Of a stretch of DNA of 64,000 bases, positions 34,365 through 43,369 are shown piece by piece. Numbering within the stretch: the first letter of the stretch is position 1; the number at the start of each line of letters is the position of its first letter. Position numbers and translations under genes: made by a program. The DNA is from Akkermansia sp. N21116. Lineage in GTDB: Bacteria > Verrucomicrobiota > Verrucomicrobiia > Verrucomicrobiales > Akkermansiaceae. The notes below the pieces were generated by a model. That model saw only the letters and a list, made by a program, of their open reading frames with translations, was not told where the DNA came from and made no database searches. The stretch lies in the NCBI RefSeq assembly GCF_029854705.2, contig NZ_CP139035.1, positions 3,038,001 through 3,102,000 of the forward strand. Direction: 5' to 3'.

Positions 34365-36935
34365 TTATTCTTCGTGCGGCTTAATCAGAACCTCGCGGGG
34401 ACGATTGGTTCCATCGGAGGGAGCGATGACGCGGCGGGCTTCAAGGAGTTCCATCATCCGGGCAGCCTTGCTGTAACCTATGCGAAGACGGCGCTGCAGA
34501 AGCGAGGTGCTGGCCTTGCGTTCGGCTCGGACGACTTCAACGCATTTTTCGAAGGTTTCTTCATCGGCGGGATCGACCCCGCCTTCTTCTTCAGGCGAAT
34601 CGCCACCAAGTTCGACGGTTTGCTGGGCATCAAGCAGGAACTGTTGTTTGGCCTGCTTGCTGCAGTGCGCCACGATGGCTTCAACTTCCTCATCGGAAAC
34701 GAAAGCACCCTGGGCGCGTTCCAACTTGGCGGAACCGGGAGGAAGGAAAAGCAAATCTCCCTTGCCGACGAGATTTTCCGCACCGCCCTGATCGAGGATA
34801 ATGCGACTATCGAGAGAGCTGGATACCTGAAAAGCGATACGGCTCGGAATGTTGGCCTTGATCAGGCCGGTCACGACATTGGAACGCGGAGTCTGTGTCG
34901 CGACGATCAAGTGGATGCCGGCGGCTCTTGCTTTCTGAGTCAGGCGGCCGATGTAGCCTTCCGTATCGGCGGGCGCGGTCTGCATCAAGTCGGCCAACTC
35001 GTCGATAATCACGACGATATATGGAAGACGATCGGGGATTTCGTCTTCATCGGATCCGGGGTCATCATCTTCGGCTTCCCACACAGAAGCAGGAGATTCG
35101 CCCTGGGATTCAAACTCACGAGCAATAGAATCGGCCAGGAGTTCATCGACAAACGGTTCTTCCTCCTCTTCTTCTTCCGGCAAGGGGGCATCTTTGGGCC
35201 GACTGTTAAAGGATTCGAAGTTACGGACATGGACGCGTTTGAAAAGGCCATATCGATGCTCCATTTCATTGACACACCAGCGGAGGGCGCCAACAACCTT
35301 TTTGGGATCCGTCACAACGGGAACGATCAGGTGAGGCAGGCGGGAATAGGGTTCCATTTCCACGACTTTCGGGTCCACGAGAATAAACTTGAGTTCGTCG
35401 GGGCGGAAACGGTAGAGGATGGAGGTAATGATGCTGTTGATGCAGACGGATTTACCCGAACCGGTCGTCCCGGCCACCAGCAAGTGGGGCATGGCGGCCA
35501 GATCTCCAATGACGGTATTACCGTAGACGTCTTTTCCCAACGCGATGGGAATTTTTTTCTTGGATGAAGTAAAGCCCGGATCTTCCAGCAGAGTACGGAG
35601 CGAAACGGGCACTTTCTTGTCATTGGCGATTTCGATACCGACAGTGTCCTTGCCGGGAATAGGAGCCAGGATATTGATGAAAACGGCCTTAACGGCGCGG
35701 GCAAGGTCGTCCTTCAGGTTGGTAATCCTGTTCACACGCAGACCGGGAGCCGGATAGACCTCGTAACGGGTAATCGTCGGCCCCTTGGTGATGTTGCCCG
35801 GCGTCACGGAGAGCCCGAAAGATTTGAGCGTTTCGACAATAACGTTCTGGGTATTGACGAGTTCCTGACTTTCCGAGGCTGTTTGTTCCTTCGGGATCTC
35901 CACCTTCTTCATCAATTCATAAGGAGGAAAGACATAATTCTCCAAATTCCCCTGTGCGGGGAACAAGGAAGACGCAGGTCTGGCAGGTGGAGTCGCCGTA
36001 GGCCTTACCATCTGGTTGGAATCAAAAATCTTGGGAGTATAGGTCAGGGGCAGCTGTTGCTGGGCCATCTCCTTCTCGACTTCTTCCTCAAGAATTTCCA
36101 GAGGATCTCCCGTTCTCTTGCGCGGACGAGGCACAACGGGAGCGTCCGTATCAATGACCGCAGGTTTCTTTTCGTGCGAAAAGATCTCTTCTTTCAATTC
36201 CTGTTTGAGCTCGGAAAATTTCTTGCGACTTCGTTCGCGTTTTTCCTCTTCTTCCAGAGCTTTCTTCTTCTCAGCCAGACTCCAGGCCGCTTCGCGTTTA
36301 GAGCGGCGGCGTTTCCTGAAGGCAACGTATTCCGCAGCAAGACCTTTCCATATGGCCTTGGGCGTCAAAGCGACAGCATAAATAAAAGCCAGGCTGTAAA
36401 CCACGAAGGACAAAGCAAGAGTCCCCCCGGTCCCCATCAGGTTCCGCAGACATTTGACACCCAGAAGATACCCCCATGCACCACCGGGACCATAGACGGC
36501 ATGGGTTTCCGCCCAGGCTCTTCCGGCCCAAGGCTGAACGGCAATGAAAATGCAAGCGCAGGTTACGGCGACACCCCCCGCATACCACATGAATTTGATC
36601 CGGTCACCTCCACGTAAAATACGATAAAAACCAATCCATTCCAACAATACCGCCAAAAACCATGTTCCGATGCCAAAACACCAATACAACAATCCGGCCA
36701 GATAGAGGCCAAAAACACCTAATACATTGGTGTTCAGGTCAACAACAATTCCTGTTTCATTCAAAAAGTCCCAACTGATTTCCTCCAGACGAAACGAGGA
36801 TAGGCAAACGATCAGCAACAAACCGCAGGCCATCGGAATACATCCCCACAGGCGATCGGTCCAATGGGATCGGGGGACTTCCCTCCCAATGGGTTCATCA
36901 ACATCGTATCGGCTTTGACTTTTCCGAAGCGCCAT
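34365..36935 (-). CDS. ftsK: DNA translocase FtsK/SpoIIIE
   Basis: Pumps chromosome DNA through the division septum. The protein has 856 residues. Four or five membrane spans lie within the first 200, then a charged linker (about 200-330). The motor follows with FGLSVTPGNITKGPTITRYEVYP-like start near 370 and Walker A VAGTTGSGKSVCINS near 486-500. Walker B is VVIIDELADLM near 640. The C-terminal winged-helix gamma domain ends the protein (LLQRRLRIGYSKAARMME). Between Walker A and B, about residues 575-635, there is an acidic insertion of about 60 residues (with LPEEEEEEEPFVDELL and DDDPGSDEDE) that ordinary FtsK lacks. It is the first of a minus-strand series but has its own surroundings. Confidence 0.95.
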   Translation of the reverse strand: MALRKSQSRYDVDEPIGREVPRSHWTDRLWGCIPMACGLLLIVCLSSFRLEEISWDFLNETGIVVDLNTNVLGVFGLYLAGLLYWCFGIGTWFLAVLLEWIGFYRILRGGDRIKFMWYAGGVAVTCACIFIAVQPWAGRAWAETHAVYGPGGAWGYLLGVKCLRNLMGTGGTLALSFVVYSLAFIYAVALTPKAIWKGLAAEYVAFRKRRRSKREAAWSLAEKKKALEEEEKRERSRKKFSELKQELKEEIFSHEKKPAVIDTDAPVVPRPRKRTGDPLEILEEEVEKEMAQQQLPLTYTPKIFDSNQMVRPTATPPARPASSLFPAQGNLENYVFPPYELMKKVEIPKEQTASESQELVNTQNVIVETLKSFGLSVTPGNITKGPTITRYEVYPAPGLRVNRITNLKDDLARAVKAVFINILAPIPGKDTVGIEIANDKKVPVSLRTLLEDPGFTSSKKKIPIALGKDVYGNTVIGDLAAMPHLLVAGTTGSGKSVCINSIITSILYRFRPDELKFILVDPKVVEMEPYSRLPHLIVPVVTDPKKVVGALRWCVNEMEHRYGLFKRVHVRNFESFNSRPKDAPLPEEEEEEEPFVDELLADSIAREFESQGESPASVWEAEDDDPGSDEDEIPDRLPYIVVIIDELADLMQTAPADTEGYIGRLTQKARAAGIHLIVATQTPRSNVVTGLIKANIPSRIAFQVSSSLDSRIILDQGGAENLVGKGDLLFLPPGSAKLERAQGAFVSDEEVEAIVAHCSKQAKQQFLLDAQQTVELGGDSPEEEGGVDPADEETFEKCVEVVRAERKASTSLLQRRLRIGYSKAARMMELLEARRVIAPSDGTNRPREVLIKPHEE

Positions 36936-36957
36936 GCCCAGACATTAGATGAGAAAT

Positions 36958-36996
36958 GCCTCCGCCTCAAGTTCAAAGGAGAACATGAGGGGAGGC
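36958..36996 (-). terminator. Hairpin after the outer-membrane protein gene
   Basis: GCCTCC and GGAGGC form the base of a stem that continues with CTCA/TGAG after a bulge. It lies 22 bases past the stop at 37019. There is only a weak T run on either side, so its role as terminator is uncertain. Confidence 0.35.
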
Positions 36997-37018
36997 TTTC
37001 GTCAGGATGTCTTAAAAA

Positions 37019-37864
37019 TCAGAAAGAGTAAACTGCCTGGACACCGGCCACAAGCTGGAAAGCGTCGATCACCCGCACTCCACAAGCGCGATTGACTTCA
37101 CCCCGGGTATCGCCGGCCCACAAAGCCTGAATAAACGGAACAACTTTAAACCCGTGGTCGAAACTTGCCGAATTGATTTTGAATGGTAAAGCGGCTTTCA
37201 CATTAAGCTGGTCGCATCCATGGACGCCTCCCGCCCAGAATCCGTAGGAAAGCCCGGTTCCGGCACTCACCTCAAGATCCGCCTGGGAGTGCAGAAATCC
37301 CTGCCAGCGCTTGCCGGCTTCCAGTTCAAAACGCCAGCCGGTCAAGCCGTAAAATCCGCCATAGAGTTTTGCCGAGGCAAAAAGCCCACGTCCGGGATCA
37401 TCATAGCTGAGGTAACCCTTAAAGTCCTGAGCCAGGGAATGGGGAGCCTTGCCGCAGATCTTGGCCACATAACCGGGCAGGCCGCCGTAGTTCAAGTCGT
37501 ATCCCGCACCTGCTTTCAAATTAGGGAAGATTTCCGTATCCGCCGTCCAATTGGCCTGGAACACGTCCCGGTCGGACAAACGACCATCCAGAACGGCTCC
37601 GTACGTCGCGCCGATATGTTGCTGCATCCGCATCAAAGGAAGATTCACCAAGCCGGAAACATTGAATACGCCGGACTTGTTCAGCCATGAAGATGCTGCG
37701 ATGTCCTGATAAGTATACCGGGAGTTGTAACCGATGGAAGCGCTCCCGGACAAATTGTTCTGGTAATAGCTTACAGGCCGGGGACTATCCAGTGCTTCCA
37801 TATACGTATAGGCACTGGCGGCAGTCGCCGCCATAAGCAATGTTGCTACGGCTGATTTCATCAT
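37019..37864 (-). CDS. Outer-membrane beta-barrel protein, function unknown
   Basis: A 281-residue protein with a signal peptide (VATLLMAATAASAYTY). Alternating polar/aromatic strands fill the rest, and it ends VQAVYSF with the terminal Phe expected by the BAM machinery. Segments such as GSASIGYNSRYTYQD and ATYGAVLDGRLSDRDVF look like barrel strands with turns. Three Cys residues are spread over the mature part. I cannot tell which porin-like family it belongs to. Neighbours (FtsK, a TPR protein) give no hint of a substrate. Confidence 0.7.
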   Translation of the reverse strand: MMKSAVATLLMAATAASAYTYMEALDSPRPVSYYQNNLSGSASIGYNSRYTYQDIAASSWLNKSGVFNVSGLVNLPLMRMQQHIGATYGAVLDGRLSDRDVFQANWTADTEIFPNLKAGAGYDLNYGGLPGYVAKICGKAPHSLAQDFKGYLSYDDPGRGLFASAKLYGGFYGLTGWRFELEAGKRWQGFLHSQADLEVSAGTGLSYGFWAGGVHGCDQLNVKAALPFKINSASFDHGFKVVPFIQALWAGDTRGEVNRACGVRVIDAFQLVAGVQAVYSF

Positions 37865-37966
37865 GGTATACTAACTACCTTTCTGCCTTTTCCAATGCAA
37901 GCCTTATTTAAGAAATCCTAATTATCTCCAAAATTTGAGCTTTGCCCACCGCCCAGGAAACAGGAC

Positions 37967-38003
37967 AAAAAAGGAACCGGCAATTGCAGAACTGCCGGTT
38001 CCT
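37967..38003 (-). terminator. Intrinsic terminator of the TPR-protein gene
   Basis: On the minus strand an 11-bp stem AGGAACCGGCA/TGCCGGTTCCT is followed directly by six T. It starts 36 bases past the stop at 38039. Confidence 0.9.
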
Positions 38004-38038
38004 CATTGGAAAATCAATCATTTCTGTAAACCCGGGGC

Positions 38039-38833
38039 CTACTTGGTCTCCCCGGAAAGCTCCGATCCCGCCGAAACCGGGGGAACAGAAGCATCTTTTT
38101 CTCCAGCAGGTGCGGGAGCAGGAGAAACCGGAGGAGCCACTTTTTCAGGAGCCGTAATATCCAAAAGATCTTCGCGGGAAGAAACACCGAATTCATTCGT
38201 GCCAAACGCACCGTCCGGAAATCTCTGGGCAATGTTATCATAATACTGCTGTGCAGTTTTGAAATCGCCCTTGGCACGCGCCATATCGCCCAGGCAGAGA
38301 TAAGCCAGAGGGGTATAAATCCCTTCCTGTGAATCAATGACAGTTTCGAACTGGCGAATGGCATCCTCCGTTTGTCCCATCCTCATGTACTGGCATCCAA
38401 GAACGGCCAAAGCCTGGTTGGAAAACTCGGCAGAAGGAGCGTTCTTGATGAATTCTTCCATACGGGCACATCCTTCCTTATCCTTGCCTTGGTTCCATAA
38501 GGCGATAGCTTCCAGATAACCGGCTGTTACAGATGCAGCCGTACCGGAATAATTGGCAGGAATAGCCTGCAGCTTGGCAAGATCCAACTGCCCCTCCTTG
38601 TCGAAGGAAGCCACAAGCGCAGCGCCTGCACTATGTTCCCGATCTTCGGAAATGCCGTTGTAGACAATCAGTCCGCCAAAAACAAGTCCGGCAGCCAGGA
38701 CAATCAAGGTAATTTTTTTATAATTTTTATCAAGGAACTGCTCGTGCTTGGCGGGACCAACTTCAATTTCGGCCACGGGGCGGACGCCTTCCGCGGCGAA
38801 CAGATCATCGACGTTCTGAGGATTTTTCTTCAT
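38039..38833 (-). CDS. Membrane-anchored TPR protein (YfgM-like)
   Basis: A 264-residue protein with a cytoplasmic N-terminus of about 38 residues and one span (ITLIVLAAGLVFGGLIVY, 41-58). TPR-like helices follow in residues 100-215, for example NQALAVLGCQYMRMGQTEDA and PLAYLCLGDMARAKGDFKTA. A Pro/Ala-rich acidic tail ends the chain. This layout matches YfgM/AncA-type proteins that work with secretion or outer-membrane assembly chaperones. It lies in a minus-strand row with metF, a coiled-coil membrane protein and bamA, which agrees with an envelope role for part of the row. The assignment is by architecture only. Confidence 0.7.
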   Translation of the reverse strand: MKKNPQNVDDLFAAEGVRPVAEIEVGPAKHEQFLDKNYKKITLIVLAAGLVFGGLIVYNGISEDREHSAGAALVASFDKEGQLDLAKLQAIPANYSGTAASVTAGYLEAIALWNQGKDKEGCARMEEFIKNAPSAEFSNQALAVLGCQYMRMGQTEDAIRQFETVIDSQEGIYTPLAYLCLGDMARAKGDFKTAQQYYDNIAQRFPDGAFGTNEFGVSSREDLLDITAPEKVAPPVSPAPAPAGEKDASVPPVSAGSELSGETK

Positions 38834-38889
38834 AGAGGTGCTTGGGGAAAATAACTAACTGGAATAGGACGGCAAATCAATGACGTTTT

Positions 38890-39822
38890 TCATGCACTGC
38901 CACCTTCTTTCTGCAATTGCCTGGAATCTTTGAGTCCGAGGTTACGATAAATACGCCGCGTCGCCCCGGATTGATTCAGGGTGTAGAAATGAATGCCGTC
39001 CACCCCGTTGTCCAATAATTCGGCACACTGAGACGAAGCGTACTGAATGCCGACCTCGCGGATAGCGTCGGGATCTCCTCCGGCACGGTTGAGCGCCTTG
39101 AGCAAGCGGGCCGGAAAACAGGTACCGCCCGAAAGCTCCGCCATCCTTTTCATCCCGGAAAGACTGGTAATGGGCATGATGCCCGCAATGATGGGAACCT
39201 TGATCCCTGCCAAGGCGCAACGCTCGCGGTAATCAAAAAAGGCATGGTTGTCAAAAAACAGTTGCGTACAAATATAATCGGCTCCGGCATCGATTTTCGC
39301 TTTCAGAAAATCCATCTCCAGCAGGCGGTTGGGCATCTCCGGATGGCCTTCCGGGAAACCAGCTACGCCGACGGCAAAACCGCGTTTGTCCGGATGCATT
39401 CCGGACTCGTTATACTCGCGGATGAACGAGACAAGCTCCGAAGCATGTTGGAACGCATCCGAAGAACGGTCATACCGGGTTTCTCCACGAGGTGGATCTC
39501 CGCGCAAAGCCAGTACGGCACTGACGCCCGCCCGGGCATAGCGACTCAGGATAGAGATGATTTCATCCCGGGAATGACCGACGCAGGTCAAATGAGGTAC
39601 AGTAGGCAGCATGGACTGCTCCTGGATTCTCATGACAACGTCACGAGTCAGTTCACGAGTGGAACCGCCGGCACCGTAGGTAACACTGACAAAAGTTGGC
39701 TTGTATTCCTCAAGCTCTTTAATAGTCCGATAAAGTTGTTTGGCCGCCTCTTCGTTTTTGGGAGGAAAAAACTCAAAAGAAAAGGTCGGCCCCGACAGGG
39801 AGATCAGGTCTAGCAGATGCAC
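38890..39822 (-). CDS. metF: 5,10-methylenetetrahydrofolate reductase
   Basis: Reduces methylene-THF to methyl-THF for methionine synthesis, using FAD. The 310-residue protein has the TIM-barrel signatures FSFEFFPPKNEEAA (13-26) and FVSVTYGAGGST (44-55). The FAD-contacting segment ALRGDPP is at about 109-115, and PIIAGIMPITS is near 215. The start codon is GTG at 39822; no alternative Met lies close. Methyl-THF feeds methionine synthase, which is usually B12-dependent (MetH), a possible consumer of the cobalamin made from the neighbouring operon. MetH is not in the window. Confidence 0.95.
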   Translation of the reverse strand: MHLLDLISLSGPTFSFEFFPPKNEEAAKQLYRTIKELEEYKPTFVSVTYGAGGSTRELTRDVVMRIQEQSMLPTVPHLTCVGHSRDEIISILSRYARAGVSAVLALRGDPPRGETRYDRSSDAFQHASELVSFIREYNESGMHPDKRGFAVGVAGFPEGHPEMPNRLLEMDFLKAKIDAGADYICTQLFFDNHAFFDYRERCALAGIKVPIIAGIMPITSLSGMKRMAELSGGTCFPARLLKALNRAGGDPDAIREVGIQYASSQCAELLDNGVDGIHFYTLNQSGATRRIYRNLGLKDSRQLQKEGGSA

Positions 39823-39834
39823 GGCAAAGGATAA

Positions 39835-40611
39835 TTACGAAGCAGGCGCAAAGTCCGGCTCCATCGGAATGGGAGGAAGTTTTGTATTGAGCTGATTCGT
39901 CTTGAGATCGGGCAAATCAAGCTCAAGTTCCTTGGGTGCAATAATGACTTCATCACCAACGATCAAGGAATCTTCCTTGTTGGAATCGTAGAGTTCATTC
40001 CTTTTCACCTCTGCCGAATAATTGCCCGTCTGGGGATCCAGCTCTTCAATAATAAGAGTGACGAAAATGGCTCCGCGTCTACGGACGGCAAGTTCCTCGC
40101 CATTTTTCAGAATCGGCTGACCGACAGGCTGAAGGATCACCAGATTATTCTCCCGGTCATAGAAGGTCACTTTGCCGACAAGGCGAGCATCCATAACTTG
40201 ATTGACCTCCTTGAGAGAGGCATTGTTCTTCTCGGCATCCTTGGTGGCGAACAGGGTTTTTTCCTCCGCTTCAAGTGCTTGTTTGTTTTTAATGCGCTCT
40301 TCTTCAGCCTTCTGGCGACTGGCGATGGAATCCTGCAGTTGATTAGACGAAGCAGTCGTTCCTCCGGCGGCGGGTCGCGAAACATCTGTTGCTGTGTCCG
40401 TACCGGAAGACGCACCTTCAAAGGGGGATGCGTTCTTCTTACGGAGCATGGCAAGCTCTTGCTCTTGTTTGGCGAATTTACTATCCAGAGCCTGCTGTTC
40501 CTGCATACGCTGGAGCTCATCGAACTTCTGTGCATTCATCAGATACAAGCCTCCGAGCCCAACGAGACACAGGAGCAGGACAGCTAAAATGGCAATTTGT
40601 GTTTTGTTCAT
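39835..40611 (-). CDS. Hypothetical membrane-anchored coiled-coil protein
   Basis: A 258-residue protein with one N-terminal span (IAILAVLLLCLVGLGGLYLM). A heptad-like Gln/Glu/Lys-rich segment at about 28-60 and again at 95-135 suggests coiled coils, with a Ser/Thr/Ala linker between. The C-terminal domain at 140-230 is beta-rich (GKVTFYDRENNLVILQPVG; EELAVRRRGAIFVTLIIEEL) and resembles small SH3-like barrels found in some envelope proteins. No family name can be given. It lies 82 bases after bamA and 12 bases before metF, so co-transcription with both is likely; an envelope function is an inference. Confidence 0.65.
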   Translation of the reverse strand: MNKTQIAILAVLLLCLVGLGGLYLMNAQKFDELQRMQEQQALDSKFAKQEQELAMLRKKNASPFEGASSGTDTATDVSRPAAGGTTASSNQLQDSIASRQKAEEERIKNKQALEAEEKTLFATKDAEKNNASLKEVNQVMDARLVGKVTFYDRENNLVILQPVGQPILKNGEELAVRRRGAIFVTLIIEELDPQTGNYSAEVKRNELYDSNKEDSLIVGDEVIIAPKELELDLPDLKTNQLNTKLPPIPMEPDFAPAS

Positions 40612-40693
40612 GTTGCGGATGAGGGGTGCGGAAAAGGACGGCAGGAGAGAACAAGGCCTCAGCCCGGATCCAGACGTCCCAGACCTGATGATT

Positions 40694-43138
40694 TTAATAG
40701 GAATAGTTCAAATAGAACTGGAACTGACCACCTCTGTCAATTGCATTCCCCGTCTGAATCGGAATGGCATAGTCCACGGCAAGCGGGCCGATCGGCAAAT
40801 TCAGACGAAGACCGATACCGTAATCGGACACTACATTCTTGCCCTTGAAGTCAAAAGCGTCTTCATGAACGAAACCGATGTCGTAGAAGAAGGCCACGCG
40901 GACTTCCTCAATGACCGGAACGGACAATTCAAACTGACAAAAGGCAGACGTCTTTCCGCCCATCGTTTCATCTCCCGTAAGTTCTTCGGAATGAATACCG
41001 ACATCGCGGAAACGGAAACCGCGCATATTGTAAGGACCGCCAAGGTATTCACGTTCGAAGATAGGAACATTTTTGTTATTGTCCGTTCCTTCGACAGTTG
41101 CAAGGCCGCCGTTAATGCTGAAAATGGTATCCCATTTGAGATTCCAATAATAGGCGGCATTAATGCCGAAATTGTACGTCTTGACATCACCTCCCAAACC
41201 GGAATAACCGCCAATGGCTTCAAACTTGCCGCCCTTGCGAGGGAATATCTGGGCATCCCGGCTGTCATAAAGGTAAGACAGCTCAATATGACTGCGAAGA
41301 TAGCTGCCGTCCTGGGAACGGAAATAAGCAGGCGCACCACCTTTGGCATCAATATCGAAGTTTTCGACTCTATATTCCAGTTTGACGGATTCAAGGTCAC
41401 CCAACGGTTTACGAAGGAAAACGGAAACACCGTAGTTCTGCTGGTCGTAGAAATCGGAGAAATACGTCGAATTGCTATAGAAGATTTCCGTACCCAGAGA
41501 CAATTTGCGATCCATGAACCAGGGGTCAACCCAGGAAATGGAAGCATCCTGTGTTTCCGTACCCAGTTTTCCGTTAATAGCAAACCGCTGGCCGCCACCG
41601 ACAAAGGAACGCCAGTCGTAAAGGTCAAAGTTGGACTGCGTCACACCTGCAAACAGATAAACGCTTTCAATCGACGAGAACGCCACACCGATGTTCAGCA
41701 TTCCCGTGCGCCGTTCCATCACTTCGATATTCACGTCGCGGTAGCCGGGACGGGACGAAGCCAGCTGGCTGATGTCCACCATGTCGTAGTAGCCCAGGTT
41801 CATCAAACGCTTCTGAGCGGTTTCCAAATCGACGGAATTAAGAGGATCGTTCGACTGGAGGGGAAGTTCCCGGCGAATCACATAGTCTTTGGACTTGCTG
41901 TTGCCCGTGATGCTGATATTGCCGACGCGGTAGGGATCCCCTTCCTTGACGCGGTAGACGATGTCGATCAAACCGTAGCCGTTGGCATCCGTTCCCACTT
42001 CCTGAATGTCTGGGGCGACCTGGGCATCGGCGTATCCGCGGGAACCGTAATAACGGCGAATCATCGTCACGTCGTCAGCCACCTTCTGACCGGAGTAGGC
42101 ATCGCCGTTGTACATGCTCAACCCGGGGACGAGCTCTTCCGCTGTGAATACCTTCGTCGGCCCGAAGGCTACACGATTAACTTTATAGCGTTTTCCTTCG
42201 TCAATTGTAATTTTGAATGTAACAAGCTGTTTGTTGCCGGAACCCCGGACAAATTGTTCCACCTTGGCAAGACGGGCGCGAAGGTAACCGTGGTTACGGT
42301 AGAAAGTAATTAAGGCAGCCAGGTCGTCCTCCCAAATTTCGCGATCAAGACGGCCCGATTTGGTGATCCATGTCAACCAGCCGCGTTCTTTCGTCTTAAG
42401 AACTTCGCGAAGCTGGCGGGAATCAAAATGTTGATTGCCGACGAAATCGATGTCAATTACATTAATATGCTTCCCTTCCTGAATGTCAAAGATCAAGTCG
42501 ACGAAGCCCGGACGTTCCGTCGGTACAAAACGGTAGTGTATTGACACATCGGGATAACGGGAATCCTGATAATAGGAACGCAGCTTAGTCAACGCGTCGC
42601 TGATGGCACGATCACTCAACACCTGGCCGCCGACGAGCTTCGTTTCTTCCGCCAGCTCCTGATTGTCGAACTCGGCATTGCCGGTAAACCCGACCCCCCC
42701 CAAAAGCTTCTGGGAAGACACTTCGAAAACAATCTGGACGGAATTGGGGCCCGTAGGTTCCACGGCAATCGTTGTATCGCCCGTTACAAGTCCGTCATTG
42801 ACGAGGCGCTCCAAATCATGATTCACCACTTCGGAAGAATACTTGCCCCCTTTCTTCGTGGAAATACGGTCCAACAAGCGGGCTTTGTCCACCATTTCAC
42901 CGGCCCCTTTATAGCGAATACCTACATTGGATACCGTAAACCCGTCATAGGCCTGGTCACCGGCAAAAAGACCCGTTCCCGGCCCCAGTTCCTTCATCAC
43001 CTGTTCCGCTGTCATAATTTCCCCTGTAAATGGAGAATTCTGGGGAGGGAGAGCATCCTGTGCTGTTGCGCCGCCGGCAAAAATGGGAGCAGTTGCCAGA
43101 ACCGTACATGCCTTTTTGTAGTAGTTGTTCAGGGACAT
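40694..43138 (-). CDS. bamA: Outer-membrane protein assembly factor BamA
   Basis: The core of the BAM complex, 814 residues, inserting beta-barrels into the outer membrane. A signal sequence lies at the N-terminus (CTVLATAPIFAGGATAQ). Five POTRA domains follow, recognisable by repeats such as VEPTGPNSVQIVFEV and VDLIFDIQEGKHINVIDIDF, then YRVKEGDPYRVGNISITG. The 16-strand barrel starts near 470 and contains YNMRGFRFRDVG, a variant of the VRGF loop motif (here MRGF). It ends FQFYLNYSY with aromatic C-terminal residues. Presence of BamA shows a diderm cell. It is followed by a coiled-coil membrane protein and divergent from tig. Confidence 0.95.
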   Translation of the reverse strand: MSLNNYYKKACTVLATAPIFAGGATAQDALPPQNSPFTGEIMTAEQVMKELGPGTGLFAGDQAYDGFTVSNVGIRYKGAGEMVDKARLLDRISTKKGGKYSSEVVNHDLERLVNDGLVTGDTTIAVEPTGPNSVQIVFEVSSQKLLGGVGFTGNAEFDNQELAEETKLVGGQVLSDRAISDALTKLRSYYQDSRYPDVSIHYRFVPTERPGFVDLIFDIQEGKHINVIDIDFVGNQHFDSRQLREVLKTKERGWLTWITKSGRLDREIWEDDLAALITFYRNHGYLRARLAKVEQFVRGSGNKQLVTFKITIDEGKRYKVNRVAFGPTKVFTAEELVPGLSMYNGDAYSGQKVADDVTMIRRYYGSRGYADAQVAPDIQEVGTDANGYGLIDIVYRVKEGDPYRVGNISITGNSKSKDYVIRRELPLQSNDPLNSVDLETAQKRLMNLGYYDMVDISQLASSRPGYRDVNIEVMERRTGMLNIGVAFSSIESVYLFAGVTQSNFDLYDWRSFVGGGQRFAINGKLGTETQDASISWVDPWFMDRKLSLGTEIFYSNSTYFSDFYDQQNYGVSVFLRKPLGDLESVKLEYRVENFDIDAKGGAPAYFRSQDGSYLRSHIELSYLYDSRDAQIFPRKGGKFEAIGGYSGLGGDVKTYNFGINAAYYWNLKWDTIFSINGGLATVEGTDNNKNVPIFEREYLGGPYNMRGFRFRDVGIHSEELTGDETMGGKTSAFCQFELSVPVIEEVRVAFFYDIGFVHEDAFDFKGKNVVSDYGIGLRLNLPIGPLAVDYAIPIQTGNAIDRGGQFQFYLNYSY

Positions 43139-43369
43139 ATGAAATTATTGGACGGGATCAGTGTCGGTGTATTGAGGACTTTTCCTTCTATCTAGTCAAG
43201 GCACTAAATAGGGTGTGATGCTTTTTAGAGGAACAATCGTGTCATTTCCATTCAAGATTCTTGCCAAGAGATACAATGAAGCCTAACTTCTCCCAGCCGG
43301 GATTCCCCGTTTCCCCTGGGACCGAACACACCTATCCCGTTGCATCATTTTACTCAACACTCTACATTC

